From JBIKVP01 sp044356745 (GTDB lineage: Bacteria > Pseudomonadota > Alphaproteobacteria > Rhizobiales > Beijerinckiaceae), in assembly GCA_044356745.1 (NCBI GenBank), contig JBIKVP010000078.1:1-9150 (forward strand): a stretch of 9,150 bases of DNA. The letters are read 5' to 3'. Position 1 is the first letter of the stretch; each line of letters begins with the position of its first letter. The notes beneath the pieces are model-generated. The model made no database searches and had not been told where the DNA came from. It saw only the letters and a program-made list of their open reading frames with translations. The translations under genes were made by a program, and so were the position numbers. Shown here piece after piece: positions 1 to 5,978 of the stretch.

Positions 1-57
1 GGTGCGGTGGCGTTTCAAAAGCTCCTGCCGTTGATCCGGTTCTAAAAGCGTACCCAT
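1..57 (-). CDS. IS630-family transposase, N-terminal fragment (runs off the left edge)
   Basis: On the minus strand an ATG at 57-55 opens a frame reading MGTLLEPDQRQELLKRHRT up to the window edge. IS630-family transposases commonly begin this way: a short Leu/Glu-rich helix, then an arginine- and histidine-rich stretch leading into the N-terminal helix-turn-helix that binds the terminal repeats. No strong Shine-Dalgarno sequence precedes the ATG. Only 19 residues are visible, so the catalytic DDE domain and the intactness of the gene cannot be judged. Support comes from its place just inside a terminal repeat whose partner at the right end adjoins a transposase C-terminus. Confidence 0.5.
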   Translation of the reverse strand, partial: MGTLLEPDQRQELLKRHRT

Positions 58-123
58 ACCAAATTGGAATCAAAACAACCTTAATAAAAAGATAACGCCA
101 ACTCTTCACTCACGAGGGGTATA
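1..123 (-). mobile_element. End of an IS630-like insertion sequence (transposase-start side), continuing left of the window
   Basis: This end holds the start of a minus-strand transposase frame (1-57), about 40 bases of non-coding DNA and a terminal repeat (98-125). The repeat is matched in inverted orientation at 9024-9051 beside a transposase C-terminus. IS630-family elements insert at TA and duplicate it. The repeat ends in TATA, so the exact boundary is uncertain within about 119-123. The element is read on the minus strand, the same orientation as the right-hand copy. The family call rests on protein resemblance plus the paired terminal repeats, without a database comparison. Confidence 0.62.
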
Positions 124-125
124 GA
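98..125. repeat. Terminal inverted repeat of the left IS copy
   Basis: Read on the minus strand this is TCTATACCCCTC, five unmatched bases, then TGAAGAGTTGG. The plus strand at 9024-9051 has the same two blocks with the same 5-base gap, so 23 of 28 positions agree. The outermost TCTA may include target DNA: IS630 elements duplicate a TA dinucleotide, and the shared TATA prevents exact placement of the end. Confidence 0.7.
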
Positions 126-539
126 TTTGAAAACGTAAAACGTGAATTCACGAATTATGAGGTTTCTCTTCCGCAAATACACAAAATGATAAAGCAAGAA
201 GCTGGCAGGAACAACAACTCAACACTTCTTCTGATTACTGATGGCGTACGAGGGTTGAGATTAGAAAACGAACTTTGGCCTATTCCAGTTAATCTTTGTA
301 ATGCGATAAAAAATGACGGTATAAAATTACTAGTGGTAGAATTAGAGTATCCCTATAGTCCCAATCAGCAAGATTTTAATAATTATGTCAGGCCATTTTA
401 TAATGATATTACACCAAATCTCAAAGCATGTGCATCTGAGGGGATGTATTATAAAGTAAAATTTGGCGATAATATAATCCCTGTTTTTGATAAATTAGTG
501 TCGCAAACAAAGGCTGAAATACTTCGGATTGTAAAATAA
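123..539 (+). pseudogene. TadG-like pilus assembly protein (von Willebrand A domain), C-terminal remnant truncated by the IS
   Basis: The frame is open from the IS boundary to a TAA at 537-539. The first ATG, at 186, has no Shine-Dalgarno sequence and would give 117 residues. Numbered from that Met, the features are a hydrophobic strand ending in TDG (14-20), a helix around LCNAIKNDGI (37-46), a beta strand, and a segment with CAS at 82-84 followed by YYKV and an amphipathic C-terminus. This order is typical of the end of TadG-type proteins of Flp/Tad pilus loci, membrane-anchored proteins usually of several hundred residues. Everything before the last part of the vWA fold, including the membrane anchor, is missing, and the IS end abuts the 5' side, so I infer disruption by insertion. 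The codons are markedly AT-rich compared with the genes to the right, which suggests decay or separate origin. It could instead belong to another secreted vWA family. Confidence 0.6.
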
Positions 540-562
540 ATAGAGACATTTATGTTTTTTAC

Positions 563-1624
563 TCACCGCATCATCAATACCCAATAATCCAAATCAAGCA
601 GGATGTGCGCGGGATAAGTCTCGCCCTCTTTATCAGGAAAATTTGTGCAGGGAGCATCGCGGGTGGCGATTGTGCGAAGGCGCAACGCGCCTACATCTGA
701 GCGGTGGGGAAGGGGTGTTTTATCAACAACTTCGCTCCACGCATAAATTGTATCACCCGCGAACAGTGGGTTGACATGTCGCCCGCCATTGATTGCGGTA
801 ATATGGAAGGCATTTTGCAAACCATTAAACGATAGCGCGCGAGCCGTCGAAATCACATGGCCGCCATAAATCAGACGTTTACCAAAGCGCGTCTCCTTAG
901 TCATGTATGCATCAAAATGAATCCGCGCGGTGTTTTGATAAAGACGTGTTGCAATCTGGTGCTCAGCCTCTTCAATGGTGATGCCGTCCCGATGATCAAT
1001 TTTTTCGCCAACTAAATAATCATCAAAAAAACGTGCGCTTCCCGATAAAGCACTATCATAGTGTGCCCGATTTAAAGGAGGACAAGCGTGTCCCAAATGT
1101 TCAGCGGTCACGAGAGGGGCAAGCGTTGGTATAACTGCATCCGGGGCAGGTGAATTCACATCACGCTTATTGACCATGACCCAGCGCTTGTAATCCAGCA
1201 CGCACACGTCTCGTTGATTAAAACCCTTGGAGTGAACATAAACAACACCTGTGGTTTTTGAGGAGTTTTCTTTCAGGCCAATGACCTCAGAAACAGCATA
1301 AAGCGTATCGCCTGTATAAACAGGAGCACAAAAGCGCACATCCGCATAACCTAAATTAGCAACAGCATTGAGCGAAATATCGGGCACAGTTTTGCCAAAG
1401 ACCGTATGAAAAACCAGCAGATCATCAATTGGCGCGTGTGGATAACCAATCGCTTGCGCAAAGGTCTCAGCAGATTGCACAGCAAAGCGTGAGCCAAATA
1501 AACCCTGATAAAGGGCAACATCCCCCAGATGCAACGTGCGCGGCGTTGCATGTGGAATGATCTGCCCTACACAAAAATCCTCAAAAAAGCGGCCAGAAGC
1601 GTGAGGAGAGGCAGACACTGTCAT
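563..1624 (-). CDS. mch: Mesaconyl-C1-CoA hydratase (beta-methylmalyl-CoA dehydratase), double hotdog MaoC-like
   Basis: This enzyme interconverts mesaconyl-C1-CoA and beta-methylmalyl-CoA in the ethylmalonyl-CoA pathway of acetyl-CoA assimilation, in the cytoplasm. The 353-residue protein matches the roughly 340-350 residues of the alphaproteobacterial family. It has two hotdog halves. The first (about 11-155) carries HATPRT at 25-30, LLVFHTVFGKTVPD at 69-82 and NLGYADVRF at 90-98. The second (about 198-353) carries TIEEAEHQIATRLYQNTAR at 216-234, H236, LIYGGH at 251-256 and GRH..P..AGDTIYAWSE at 281-298. I recognise these blocks from the Rhodobacter enzyme. The ATG at 1624 is chosen because AAAGGGA lies 9 bases upstream; a TTG at 1651 would add nine residues without such support. 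The gene stands alone: no crotonyl-CoA carboxylase/reductase, mutase or lyase of the pathway is in the window. It converges on the TadG remnant with a 23-base gap. The symbol mcd is also used for this enzyme. Confidence 0.92.
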   Translation of the reverse strand: MTVSASPHASGRFFEDFCVGQIIPHATPRTLHLGDVALYQGLFGSRFAVQSAETFAQAIGYPHAPIDDLLVFHTVFGKTVPDISLNAVANLGYADVRFCAPVYTGDTLYAVSEVIGLKENSSKTTGVVYVHSKGFNQRDVCVLDYKRWVMVNKRDVNSPAPDAVIPTLAPLVTAEHLGHACPPLNRAHYDSALSGSARFFDDYLVGEKIDHRDGITIEEAEHQIATRLYQNTARIHFDAYMTKETRFGKRLIYGGHVISTARALSFNGLQNAFHITAINGGRHVNPLFAGDTIYAWSEVVDKTPLPHRSDVGALRLRTIATRDAPCTNFPDKEGETYPAHILLDLDYWVLMMR

Positions 1625-1674
1625 GATGAGACATCCCTTTAAAAAACGCAAGCTATCGCGAATCGCACATGTGA

Positions 1675-1890
1675 TTAAGGCTTTTTACACCTATTATAGG
1701 GGGTATTAGGCAAAGTTTTCGTCAAATCATCATACATTTTCAACCAAATTGATGCTTTTTCGTCACGATCAACAGGGAATTTATCACAGCGTTTATTCTG
1801 TTCACGCTTCGCAAAGAGGTTGTTAGCTACGTTAAGCGTATGAGTTTGTTTGAGTGTGTTCAGGTTCATATCTGTAAAAATATTCTGCAT
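1675..1890 (-). CDS. Doubtful small hypothetical protein
   Basis: A minus-strand frame from ATG at 1890 gives 71 residues (72 from a GTG at 1893). It is rich in Lys, Asn and Thr, with no membrane segment, signal peptide or motif that I recognise, and ends in NRCKKP. Upstream there is no Shine-Dalgarno sequence. The putative hydratase promoter overlaps its 3' end. The length is compatible with chance in AT-rich DNA. It could be a decayed gene fragment or a real small protein in front of the hydratase. Confidence 0.2.
   Translation of the reverse strand: MQNIFTDMNLNTLKQTHTLNVANNLFAKREQNKRCDKFPVDRDEKASIWLKMYDDLTKTLPNTPYNRCKKP
1693..1698 (-). promoter_or_regulatory. Candidate -10 box for the mesaconyl-CoA hydratase gene
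   Basis: On the minus strand this is an exact TATAAT, about 69 bases before the ATG at 1624. The best upstream partner, TTGACG at 1725-1720, is 21 bases away, which is longer than the usual 16-19, and there is no extended -10 TGn. The call is therefore tentative. Confidence 0.28.
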
Positions 1891-1918
1891 CACACAGCGT
1901 TATAAACAGTGGTTGCGT

Positions 1919-1924
1919 AAGGAG
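1919..1924 (+). promoter_or_regulatory. Shine-Dalgarno sequence of the TPR gene, unusually distant
   Basis: AAGGAG is a near-perfect ribosome-binding site, but it lies 13 bases before the ATG at 1938. The usual distance is about 5-9. No alternative in-frame start lies closer, so the 1938 ATG is kept. Confidence 0.5.
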
Positions 1925-1937
1925 TTAGGTTGTTCTC

Positions 1938-3563
1938 ATGGAGTGGCGTAGCAACAATGATCGGCAGGAGCGGATCGCAGGGAAAAATGCTGTTCAGAAG
2001 AATGAGCATGGTTCCGATGGTGAACAACCAGAATTCGCAGATGCAGCGCAGATAACCAGCGCGCCTGCTTCTGAAGCCTATGCATGGCGTCAGCTGAAAA
2101 AATCATATCGTCGTCTCATGCAGCGTGCAGATCGTTGCATGGATCAAAATCGCCTGTGTGATGCTGAAACATCCTTGCTTGAAGGTCTTGGCATCGCCCT
2201 CGATTTGCTTGATCAAGCCCCCGAAGATCGTTGGTTATTGAGAGATGTGGCGCGGCTACATTATGGGATTGCACAAGTTAAACGTCAGCAGGGTTTCCTA
2301 GATGAAGCGCTGGGCGCTATACGCGCATGTCATGATATGATTGAGCGCTTAGCAAACCTTGATCCAACACATGCAGCGCGTCAAAATAATCTCACGATTT
2401 CACACGCCGCCTTACGTGATACACTTGAAGAAAAAGGCGATCGGCGTTTGTCCGTTGCAGCAGGGCGCTTTGCTGTGCTGTCGGCGGAGCGGGTTGCAGA
2501 TCTTTTTGGGCACCGTCCAGAATTGCGCCATGAGGTTATTCGCCAACGCCTTGCACTCGCGACATTGCTTGATGATGCTCAAGGCTCAGAAGCACGGATC
2601 ACATGTCTAGAAATGGCTTGTGCAGCAGTTAAAGAACTCCCTTTGCCATACGTGATCACAGAGGAAGCGTGGAGCGATGTCCGGCGCTCGCACCTTGATT
2701 TGGCGAATACACTGCAACTTGCCAAGCGCTATGAAGAAACCCTTGATGTGCTTGATGAATTTCGCGGTTATGCGATGTTACGTCTGGTCTCAGGGCCTAA
2801 TGAAATTAATCAAAACAACGCCGTTGCCCTTGCGGATTATCTCAAGGGTCTCGTGTACGTGATGAAGCGCGATTACACGATGGCCATTACAGCCTTTGTG
2901 AAGGGACTAAGCCTTTACGATGCAGTGCCAACGCATATTTTCATGACCGATGAGGTGCAGCAACAGCGTGCCAAACTTCTTGCCGAAGCAATGAAGGCTG
3001 CTGATCAAACCACAGATGCGACGTTCAAGCCAATGCTTGAGAAATTGGCGCTGCGTCGCTTGAATGGATTGCTTCAAGATACTTCATTAGGTGGTAATCT
3101 CGCACTGGATGTGATGGCGCGAACCCATGAGCTGGCGCGAATGCTCATTATCAAACACGTACCGCAACTGGCACTTTATTGTTTGAATTTTGCTGAAACT
3201 ATCCTCGTCAAGCGCACACAATATGATGAAAATCCGATTTTTGTACAACGCTGGGCAGGCTTTTTAAAATTGGAAGAAGGACGCGCTTTAGGGGCGATGA
3301 GCCGTCCCATAGAAGCACAAGCGGCACTGCGCACGAGCCTTGCGCTCAATGAAGAGCTTTGGGCATCCAATCCCGATGATATTCGTGCGCAATGCGATAT
3401 TGCTTATGCGGAGTGGCAACTGGCTCCCTTGGCGCCATCTTCAAAACGCGAACACTTAAAGCGCTCTCGGGCAATTTTACGTCTTCTTGAGCGATGCGGG
3501 CGTTTACCTGAGTACGCAAGACCGTGGCTTGATGAAATTGAGCGTGATTTACAAGCAGCCTGA
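1938..3563 (+). CDS. TPR-like helical-repeat protein of unknown function
   Basis: I do not recognise a named family for this 541-residue protein. It has no signal peptide or membrane helix, so it is probably cytoplasmic. Residues 1-48 are polar and look disordered. The rest is almost entirely helical and rich in Ala, Leu, Glu and Arg, with helix pairs resembling tetratricopeptide repeats. Examples are about 104-141 (VARLHYGIAQVKRQQGFLDE, then a second helix ending NLDP), 250-276, 297-326 and 440-480 (ending NPDD). The residues between these pairs are more degenerate, as in divergent TPR solenoids that act as protein-binding scaffolds. No enzymatic motif is visible. The next gene, 85 bases downstream on the same strand, encodes a class A PBP, but a probable promoter lies between them, so the functional link is only positional. 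It is transcribed divergently from the hydratase. Confidence 0.8.
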   Translation: MEWRSNNDRQERIAGKNAVQKNEHGSDGEQPEFADAAQITSAPASEAYAWRQLKKSYRRLMQRADRCMDQNRLCDAETSLLEGLGIALDLLDQAPEDRWLLRDVARLHYGIAQVKRQQGFLDEALGAIRACHDMIERLANLDPTHAARQNNLTISHAALRDTLEEKGDRRLSVAAGRFAVLSAERVADLFGHRPELRHEVIRQRLALATLLDDAQGSEARITCLEMACAAVKELPLPYVITEEAWSDVRRSHLDLANTLQLAKRYEETLDVLDEFRGYAMLRLVSGPNEINQNNAVALADYLKGLVYVMKRDYTMAITAFVKGLSLYDAVPTHIFMTDEVQQQRAKLLAEAMKAADQTTDATFKPMLEKLALRRLNGLLQDTSLGGNLALDVMARTHELARMLIIKHVPQLALYCLNFAETILVKRTQYDENPIFVQRWAGFLKLEEGRALGAMSRPIEAQAALRTSLALNEELWASNPDDIRAQCDIAYAEWQLAPLAPSSKREHLKRSRAILRLLERCGRLPEYARPWLDEIERDLQAA

Positions 3564-3585
3564 AACCTTTCAATACTTTCTTAAC

Positions 3586-3616
3586 TTGACATTCAGATGT
3601 TTTGATCACGTTTAAT
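3586..3616 (+). promoter_or_regulatory. Candidate sigma-70 type promoter for the PBP gene
   Basis: A perfect TTGACA at 3586-3591 is followed, after 19 bases, by TTTAAT at 3611-3616 (five of six consensus bases). The spacing is slightly long. It would start transcription near 3623, giving a leader of about 25 bases to the ATG at 3649 or about 200 bases to the ATG at 3823. Its place directly after the TPR stop suggests the PBP gene can be expressed separately. Confidence 0.45.
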
Positions 3617-3648
3617 GCGGTAAGCTTTTTTGAGAGTTATCGCAATTC

Positions 3649-5874
3649 ATGTCTAAACTCCCTGTGTCCAAATCTTCAAAGACACGACAAGAGCCGCGTT
3701 TTGATGCCGGCAAGTCGGCTATGACAGATATTCGGCTTTCGCCAGAAGATCGCGCTCTAGGCGCAGGACGACGCACGGACTTAAAGAACAGCTCTTTTGA
3801 TGACAATAATTCAGGAGAGCATATGTCGCGATCACACGGTTCACCCCGCCCATGCACATCCTCTTCTCCCCGTTCATCAACGAAAAGGCGCAAAAAACGC
3901 TTCTGGCCTTTTTCGAGCAAACGCCGTAGCCGCAAAGCATCAGGATCACTGTTCGCTCGCATGATCTATTGGAGCTTTATTGCAGGCGTGTGGGCGCTCA
4001 TTGGTGTAACAGGGCTGATTATTTTTCACGCGTCGCAACTGCCCTCCATTGACAAACTGAGTGTTCCAAAACGCCCCCCCAATATTGCAATTTTGGCTGA
4101 AGATGGCACGCTGCTCGCTAATCGCGGGGATACGGGTGGACGTGCAGTAAGCCTTAAAGAGCTTCCGCCGTATGTTCCCAACGCCTTTATTGCGATTGAA
4201 GATCGACGCTTCAGATCACATTATGGCATTGATCCTATTGGCATCGCCCGCGCTGTGGTTCGTAACGTATCATCACGCGGTGTTTCACAAGGCGGCTCAA
4301 CGCTCACCCAGCAACTGGCTAAAAACCTCTTTTTAACACAAGAACGTACAGCATCGCGTAAAATTCAAGAGGCTATTCTCGCCCTATGGCTTGAGCGCAC
4401 CTATAGCAAGGATCAAATTCTTGAGCTTTATCTTAACCGTGTTTATTTTGGTTCAGGCGCTTATGGTATTGAAGCTGCTTCACAGCGCTATTTTGATAAA
4501 ACAGCCCGCTCGCTCAATCTAGCAGAGGCGGCGATGCTTGGCGGGTTGGTACAAGCACCATCACGCCTCGCGCCAAATCGCAACCCCAAAGGTGCTCAAG
4601 CGCGTGCGGCGCTGGTTATTGCGGCCATGGCGGATGAAAAACTCATCACCCCAGAAACCGCAAAAGTCGCGCTTCTCACACCTGCTGAAACAGCACGTGT
4701 GGCGGGTGCAGGATCAATCCAGTATGCCGCCGATTATGTGATGGATGTCATTGATGATGTGATTGGCACGGTTGAAACGGATATCAACGTCACAACAACG
4801 CTCTCGCCTCTATTGCAACAGGTTGCTGAAAAAGCTCTCACCGAAGAGCTGGATCAAAAGGGCGCAAAATTTAATGTTGAGCAAGGGGCTTTTGTGGCGC
4901 TTTCACCCAATGGAGCGATTAAAGCGCTGGTTGGTGGGCGCAATTATTCTGAAAGTCAGTTTAATCGTGCCACTGCGGCGAAGCGCCAGCCTGGTTCCGC
5001 CTTTAAACCGTTTGTTTATCTTGCCGCTCTTGAGAAGGGGTTAATGCCTGAGACAATCCGCGAGGATACGCCTATAAACATTAAGGGCTGGACACCTGAA
5101 AATTATACACGCGAGTATCGTGGTCCCGTGCGTTTAAGTGAAGCGCTGGCGATGTCGCTTAACACAGTTGCGGTGCGTTTAGGGCTTGAGGTGGGCGCAC
5201 GCACCGTTGTGCGCACGGCGCAACGTTTGGGGATTAACTCCCCTCTGCAAGCCAACGCCTCAATCGCATTGGGTACATCAGAGGTGACACCGCTTGAGCT
5301 TGTGAGTGCCTATGCACCTTTTGCTAACGGTGGCATTGGCGTTGTGCCACGCATCATTGAAAACGTAAAATCGTCAGATGGGAAGCGGTTATTTCAGCAT
5401 AAGCATGGTACGCTTGGCAAAGTCGTTGAGCCGCGCATTATTGCGCAAATGAATGGCATGATGCGCGATACATTACTGATTGGAACGGCGCGCAAAGCCG
5501 ACTTCACAGGGTGGGAAGCGGCCGGAAAAACGGGAACAACTCAAGACTTCCGCGATGCTTGGTTTGTTGGCTACACATCACACCTGGTTGCAGGCGTGTG
5601 GCTTGGCAATGATGATAGCTCTGCCACAAAAAAACTTGCTGGATCAGGTCTGCCTGTTGAAGTGTGGAGCCGATTCATGAAAGCCGCACATGCGGGTGTT
5701 CCGCGCGCACCCTTACCTGGAGGCCCCTTCTATGGCGGACAACCTTCAGCCCCCGCGTTTGATCCAACCGCCACAACGAGCAGCAATATTCCTGCAAACC
5801 AGTTCCCGAATATTCCCCCAACAATTCAACCCGATCCTCAAGAAAAAACCCTGTTTGAGCGCCTGTTCCAGTGA
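3649..5874 (+). CDS. mrcA: Class A penicillin-binding protein, PBP1A family (glycosyltransferase + transpeptidase)
   Basis: This bifunctional inner-membrane enzyme polymerises lipid II into glycan strands and cross-links the peptides in the periplasm. The 741-residue frame contains a basic Ser/Arg/Lys-rich cytoplasmic N-terminus, a membrane helix at about 104-126, and a GT51 domain (about 145-330). The GT51 domain has EDRRF with catalytic Glu184, GGSTLTQQLAKNLFL at 215-229 and ILELYLNRVYFG at 257-268. The transpeptidase domain has the SxxK motif S450-AF-K453, SLN at 503-505 and KTG at 627-629. A Pro-rich tail follows from about 685. The linker between the two domains is short, so the extra domain of the roughly 850-residue E. 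coli PBP1A is absent. The start is uncertain: 3649 has only a weak GAGAG 12 bases upstream, whereas the in-frame ATG at 3823 (Met59, giving 683 residues) has a strong AGGAG. I give the longer frame as the outer limit. Confidence 0.93.
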   Translation: MSKLPVSKSSKTRQEPRFDAGKSAMTDIRLSPEDRALGAGRRTDLKNSSFDDNNSGEHMSRSHGSPRPCTSSSPRSSTKRRKKRFWPFSSKRRSRKASGSLFARMIYWSFIAGVWALIGVTGLIIFHASQLPSIDKLSVPKRPPNIAILAEDGTLLANRGDTGGRAVSLKELPPYVPNAFIAIEDRRFRSHYGIDPIGIARAVVRNVSSRGVSQGGSTLTQQLAKNLFLTQERTASRKIQEAILALWLERTYSKDQILELYLNRVYFGSGAYGIEAASQRYFDKTARSLNLAEAAMLGGLVQAPSRLAPNRNPKGAQARAALVIAAMADEKLITPETAKVALLTPAETARVAGAGSIQYAADYVMDVIDDVIGTVETDINVTTTLSPLLQQVAEKALTEELDQKGAKFNVEQGAFVALSPNGAIKALVGGRNYSESQFNRATAAKRQPGSAFKPFVYLAALEKGLMPETIREDTPINIKGWTPENYTREYRGPVRLSEALAMSLNTVAVRLGLEVGARTVVRTAQRLGINSPLQANASIALGTSEVTPLELVSAYAPFANGGIGVVPRIIENVKSSDGKRLFQHKHGTLGKVVEPRIIAQMNGMMRDTLLIGTARKADFTGWEAAGKTGTTQDFRDAWFVGYTSHLVAGVWLGNDDSSATKKLAGSGLPVEVWSRFMKAAHAGVPRAPLPGGPFYGGQPSAPAFDPTATTSSNIPANQFPNIPPTIQPDPQEKTLFERLFQ
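3813..3817 (+). promoter_or_regulatory. Strong internal Shine-Dalgarno sequence pointing to an alternative PBP start
   Basis: AGGAG lies 5 bases before an in-frame ATG at 3823. It is better placed than anything before the ATG at 3649. Initiation here would remove 58 residues that lie before the basic segment and the membrane helix, without touching any domain. Confidence 0.5.
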
Positions 5875-5978
5875 TGTATTACAGGGACATGCTCTAATCT
5901 ATTGTCGCATGTTGTTGTACAAAATAGCTCATAGCAACGGATCCAGTCCAATAACATGCTTTTACGAAACCTGCTCTT

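Larger units (their letters stand above)
1625..1937. other. Divergent intergenic region between the hydratase and the TPR gene
   Basis: This 313-base AT-rich stretch must hold promoters for both flanking genes. I see a TATAAT-like box for the hydratase at 1693-1698 (minus strand), a short palindrome CACATGTG at 1666-1673, and an AAGGAG at 1919-1924 before the TPR gene. On the minus strand a 71-72-codon frame fills 1675-1893 but lacks a ribosome-binding site. I could not find a good -35/-10 pair for the TPR gene and no RNA gene is recognisable. Confidence 0.5.

Noticed and set aside
3..95. Plus-strand open frame from the left edge to a stop at 93-95
   Set aside because: It lies antisense to the transposase start and inside the IS end, in the same frame as the pilus remnant but separated by a stop. 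No family resemblance was seen.
540..562. Terminator between the convergent pilus remnant and hydratase gene
   Set aside because: There is a T-rich run but no GC-rich stem in the 23-base gap.
1846..1906. Sigma-70 promoter for the TPR gene (TTGAGT, TTCAGG, TATTCT and TATAAA boxes)
   Set aside because: Each box is found, but no pair has both good matches and 16-19-base spacing, so no single promoter can be supported.
5885..5914. Hairpin ACATGC...GCATGT after the PBP stop as a terminator
   Set aside because: The stem is only 6-7 pairs with a 14-base loop, and no T-run follows, so it does not meet the form of an intrinsic terminator.
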